From Natronospira proteinivora (GTDB lineage Bacteria > Pseudomonadota > Gammaproteobacteria > Natronospirales > Natronospiraceae): a stretch of DNA of 64,000 nucleotides. The notes below the pieces were generated by a model. That model searched no databases, had not been told where the DNA came from, and saw nothing but the letters and a program-made list of their open reading frames with translations. Made by a program: the position numbers and the translations under genes. This document shows positions 61,844 to 64,000 of the stretch, one piece after another (position 1 is the stretch's first letter; the number at the start of each line of letters is the position of its first letter). Location of the stretch: contig NZ_JALJYF010000002.1 in NCBI RefSeq assembly GCF_024170465.1, forward strand, positions 124,001-188,000. Direction: 5' to 3'.

Positions 61844-63823
61844 ATGCACAAGTGGCTGCCATGCCTGATTCTGTTCCTTTCCCTTTCCAATGGGCCCCTG
61901 GCCCAGGGCCCGGTACCGCCGGAAGAACCGGTCAGCGAAGCCCCCCATGAGGTGGACCCGGACCAGGACACGAATCTGGAGGCCTTCGTGGATGGCATTG
62001 TCGCCAGCCACATGGAAAGCGACCGCCTGGCGGGGGCCACGGTGGCCGTGGTGCACAACGGCGAGGTAGAGCTGATCAAGGGCTATGGCGTGCGTGACGG
62101 GGAAGGCACGTCGGTGGATGGCGAGCAGACCCTGTTCCGTATTGCCTCCATCTCCAAGACCTTCATCTGGGTCGCGCTGATGCAGCTGGAAGAACAGGGA
62201 GAAATCAGCCTGGATGACCCGGCCAACCAACACCTGCCCGAGGCCCTGCAGTTGCCACCGGGCCTGGACGGTGAACCATTGCTTGTCCGGCATTTAATGA
62301 CCCACAGCGCCGGTTTCGAGGATTCCGCCCTGGGCCATCTGCTGGAACGGGACAAGGGGAATCTGGAACCCCTGAATGATTACCTGGCCCGGGTCCGGCC
62401 GACCCTGGTACGGGAGCCCGACGAACTGGCTACCTATTCCAACTACGCCAGCGCCCTGGCCGGGGCCCTGGTGGCCCATGTCTCCGGCCAATCCTTCCAC
62501 GATTATGTGGAGAGCCATATCTACGCGCCACTAGGGATGGAGCAGGCCACCTTTCGGGAGATATACGACCCCGACGCTGTGCACAAAGGCATGCCGGCAC
62601 CGGTGAGCGAGACCCTGGCCGAGGATTTTTCCGAAGGCTTTCGTGAACAGCAGGGCCTGCTGGAACCGGCCTACTTTGAATATCTGATCCACACCGCACC
62701 GTCCGGTGGCATGTCCGCCAGCGCCGGGGCCATGTCACGCTTCATGCAGGCCCTGCTCAATGACGGCGAACTGGACGGCGAGCGGATTCTGGCGGCGAAC
62801 ACCGCCCAGCGCATGCGCCAGACCCTTTTCAGCAATGCCGAAGGCATGAACGGTCTGGCCCATGGCTTCATTGAATATCGTTTCCCGGGCGAATTACGAG
62901 GCTACGGCCATGGCGGGGCCCTGGTACATTTCTTCTCCGGCATGGTCCTGGTACCGGAACTGGATCTGGGTATTTTCGTCTCCACCAATACCGCGGGCGG
63001 GCGTGGCTTCAGCCAGGCCCTGCCCAAACACTTGGTGGCGCGCTTCGCCGACAAGGACGACACCGAGACCGAGGCCGCCGACGCGGAAGCGGGCGCATCA
63101 CTGGACGCCTATGCCGGTACCTATCGAAATACCCGGCGAAGCTATACCACGGCAGAAAAATTCACCGCCCTGGACAGCCTGATGGAGGTCAGCGTCCATG
63201 AGGACGAGGAACTGGTCACGCGCATGAACGGCGTGACCCGACGCTGGCAACCGGTCGCCGAGGGTGAACACCTGTTCCAACGGGTGGATGGTGCCGAGCG
63301 ACTGGCCTTCGGTGAGGACAGCCGTGGAGAGATCCACCGGGTCTACCATCCCAGTGGCATCAATGCCGGCGAACGGATCGGCTTCTTCCAGGGCGCGAAC
63401 TGGCTGTTCATCATCATGGGCGTCACCGGCCTCACCGCCATTTGGCAGATGGGCGCCTTCTGGCAACGGCGGCGGGCCGGCGTGACACAGAGCCGTAGCG
63501 AAGCCTGGGCCGGTGTGCTGATGCTGTTCTGGTCCCTGGCCTGGCTGATTAGTCTATTGCTGGCCTGGCAGGCCATATCCGGCATTCAATCCGCCGGGGC
63601 CGAGAACCTGTTCAACTGGCCACCGGCCTGGCTACAGGGCTGGGTGCTTTCCAACAACCTGGCCGCGGTGCTCAGCGTGGCGGCAATCGCCGGCCTGTTC
63701 CCGCTGTGGCGGCACCATTCCTGGTCCCTGCGCCAGCGTCTTTATCAGCTGCTGGCCGTATTGGCCGGCCTGGCCCTGGTATTCACGCTCAATGACTGGC
63801 AGCTGATCGGCTGGCGATTCTGA
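61844..63823 (+). CDS. Class C beta-lactamase-like serine hydrolase with membrane tail
   Basis: 659 aa. A signal peptide (MHKWLPCLILFLSLSNGPLAQG) leads to a serine beta-lactamase/DD-peptidase domain: SISKTF (SxxK), TYSNYASALAG (YxN) and GYGHGGALVHFFSG for the third box. A spacer follows, then four hydrophobic segments over the last ~150 residues (WLFIIMGVTGLTAIW, AGVLMLFWSLAWLISLLLAW and later). This is a periplasmic hydrolase of unknown substrate with a membrane tail. It starts 18 bases after the GGDEF gene, with a weak ribosome binding site. Confidence 0.87.
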   Translation: MHKWLPCLILFLSLSNGPLAQGPVPPEEPVSEAPHEVDPDQDTNLEAFVDGIVASHMESDRLAGATVAVVHNGEVELIKGYGVRDGEGTSVDGEQTLFRIASISKTFIWVALMQLEEQGEISLDDPANQHLPEALQLPPGLDGEPLLVRHLMTHSAGFEDSALGHLLERDKGNLEPLNDYLARVRPTLVREPDELATYSNYASALAGALVAHVSGQSFHDYVESHIYAPLGMEQATFREIYDPDAVHKGMPAPVSETLAEDFSEGFREQQGLLEPAYFEYLIHTAPSGGMSASAGAMSRFMQALLNDGELDGERILAANTAQRMRQTLFSNAEGMNGLAHGFIEYRFPGELRGYGHGGALVHFFSGMVLVPELDLGIFVSTNTAGGRGFSQALPKHLVARFADKDDTETEAADAEAGASLDAYAGTYRNTRRSYTTAEKFTALDSLMEVSVHEDEELVTRMNGVTRRWQPVAEGEHLFQRVDGAERLAFGEDSRGEIHRVYHPSGINAGERIGFFQGANWLFIIMGVTGLTAIWQMGAFWQRRRAGVTQSRSEAWAGVLMLFWSLAWLISLLLAWQAISGIQSAGAENLFNWPPAWLQGWVLSNNLAAVLSVAAIAGLFPLWRHHSWSLRQRLYQLLAVLAGLALVFTLNDWQLIGWRF

Positions 63824-63841
63824 AATCGAAGGTGGGGAGCG

Positions 63842-63870
63842 GCCACCCCGGTCCGATAGGCCGGGGTGGC
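63842..63870. terminator. Strong hairpin between convergent genes
   Basis: GCCACCCCGG and CCGGGGTGGC, a perfect 10-bp stem with a 9-base loop. It sits between the serine hydrolase and the leftward peptidase gene, and could serve both directions. No U-run follows, so it may depend on Rho or simply block reading-through. Confidence 0.6.
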
Positions 63871-63883
63871 ACATGCATCAGGC

Positions 63884-64000
63884 TCAGTCTGACTCAGCAA
63901 GATGCCGTTGCAGAAAGTCGAGGATATCCCGGTAGTAGGCTTCCCGGTTTTCTTCCTTGTAATAACCGTGTCCTTCCTCTTCATAAACGGTACTTTCGTA
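63884..64000 (-). CDS. Prolyl oligopeptidase family (S9) C-terminal fragment
   Basis: Only the last 38 codons are inside the window, cut by its right edge. YESTVYEEEGHGYYKEENRE followed by AYYRDILDFLQRHLAESD matches the C terminus of S9 serine peptidases, with the catalytic histidine in EGHGYYK. It is convergent with the serine hydrolase gene. Confidence 0.75.
   Translation of the reverse strand, partial: YESTVYEEEGHGYYKEENREAYYRDILDFLQRHLAESD

Noticed and set aside
1-64000. CRISPR arrays, tRNA and rRNA genes
   Set aside because: No regularly spaced repeats and no recognisable tRNA or rRNA sequence were seen by eye.

Overview
The window looks like chromosome of a high-GC gammaproteobacterium. 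It has a TonB siderophore receptor, a DksA-like protein, several GGDEF proteins, a complete recC-recB-recD operon and a REP-like hairpin. Many proteins are acidic, which may suggest a halophile or haloalkaliphile; the genus cannot be named from sequence alone. Ordinary genes lie at both ends: 0.1-10 kb (outer-membrane receptor, beta-propeller/amidohydrolase, outer-membrane barrel, DksA-like protein, TPR-GGDEF, DUF2157) and 60.8-64 kb (SnoaL-GGDEF, serine hydrolase, prolyl-oligopeptidase fragment). Between about 10.5 and 60.6 kb is a long island of nucleases, ATPases, proteases and anti-phage genes.

The main observation is a near-perfect 17-bp inverted repeat, GCGACA-N5-TGTCGC, found seven times between 13.4 and 59.5 kb: 13458, 14770, 18069, 39431, 43917, 53314 and 59494. 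Every copy is outside the coding sequences as I assign their starts, and each precedes a gene or operon. One copy sits between a WYL-domain regulator (59600-60598) and a divergent ADP-ribosylglycohydrolase. I infer that the WYL protein binds all seven. The regulon would hold: (a) a dispersed FtsH-like set, namely a small membrane protein, a stand-alone M41-type peptidase, a 102-aa protein and a tandem-AAA ATPase; (b) a PD-(D/E)XK protein, a DUF2779 Fe-S/exonuclease-like protein and a zinc-finger-like protein; (c) a second tandem-AAA operon and a divergent unknown gene; (d) recCBD; (e) an LRR-like/MoxR/DUF2201-VWA operon; (f) the ADP-ribosylglycohydrolase with a 52-aa very basic protein.

A visibly more AT-rich DNA phosphorothioation cassette interrupts this regulon at about 20.5-35.6 kb. 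The modification genes dndB-dndC-dndD-dndE run leftward from a good sigma70 promoter, with dndA divergent. The usual DndF/G/H restriction set is not apparent. Instead there is a DUF262/DUF1524 (GmrSD/SspE-like) nuclease and an operon of a 61-aa protein, a DndD-related SMC-like ATPase, a small Dnd-associated-type protein and a PLD-helicase, which recall SspFGH-type effectors. None of these genes carries the 17-bp site. Two PDDEXK_4 paralogues lie on either side, and a truncated HNH-family N-terminal gene sits at the right edge.

Smaller accessory modules fill the rest: a methyltransferase/HNH pair, a GIY-YIG nuclease with an unknown partner, a HEPN protein and a higBA toxin-antitoxin pair with a clear promoter-operator. 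No tRNA, rRNA, CRISPR array, transposase or integrase was recognised. No database search was possible; all family calls rest on motifs read from the translations.
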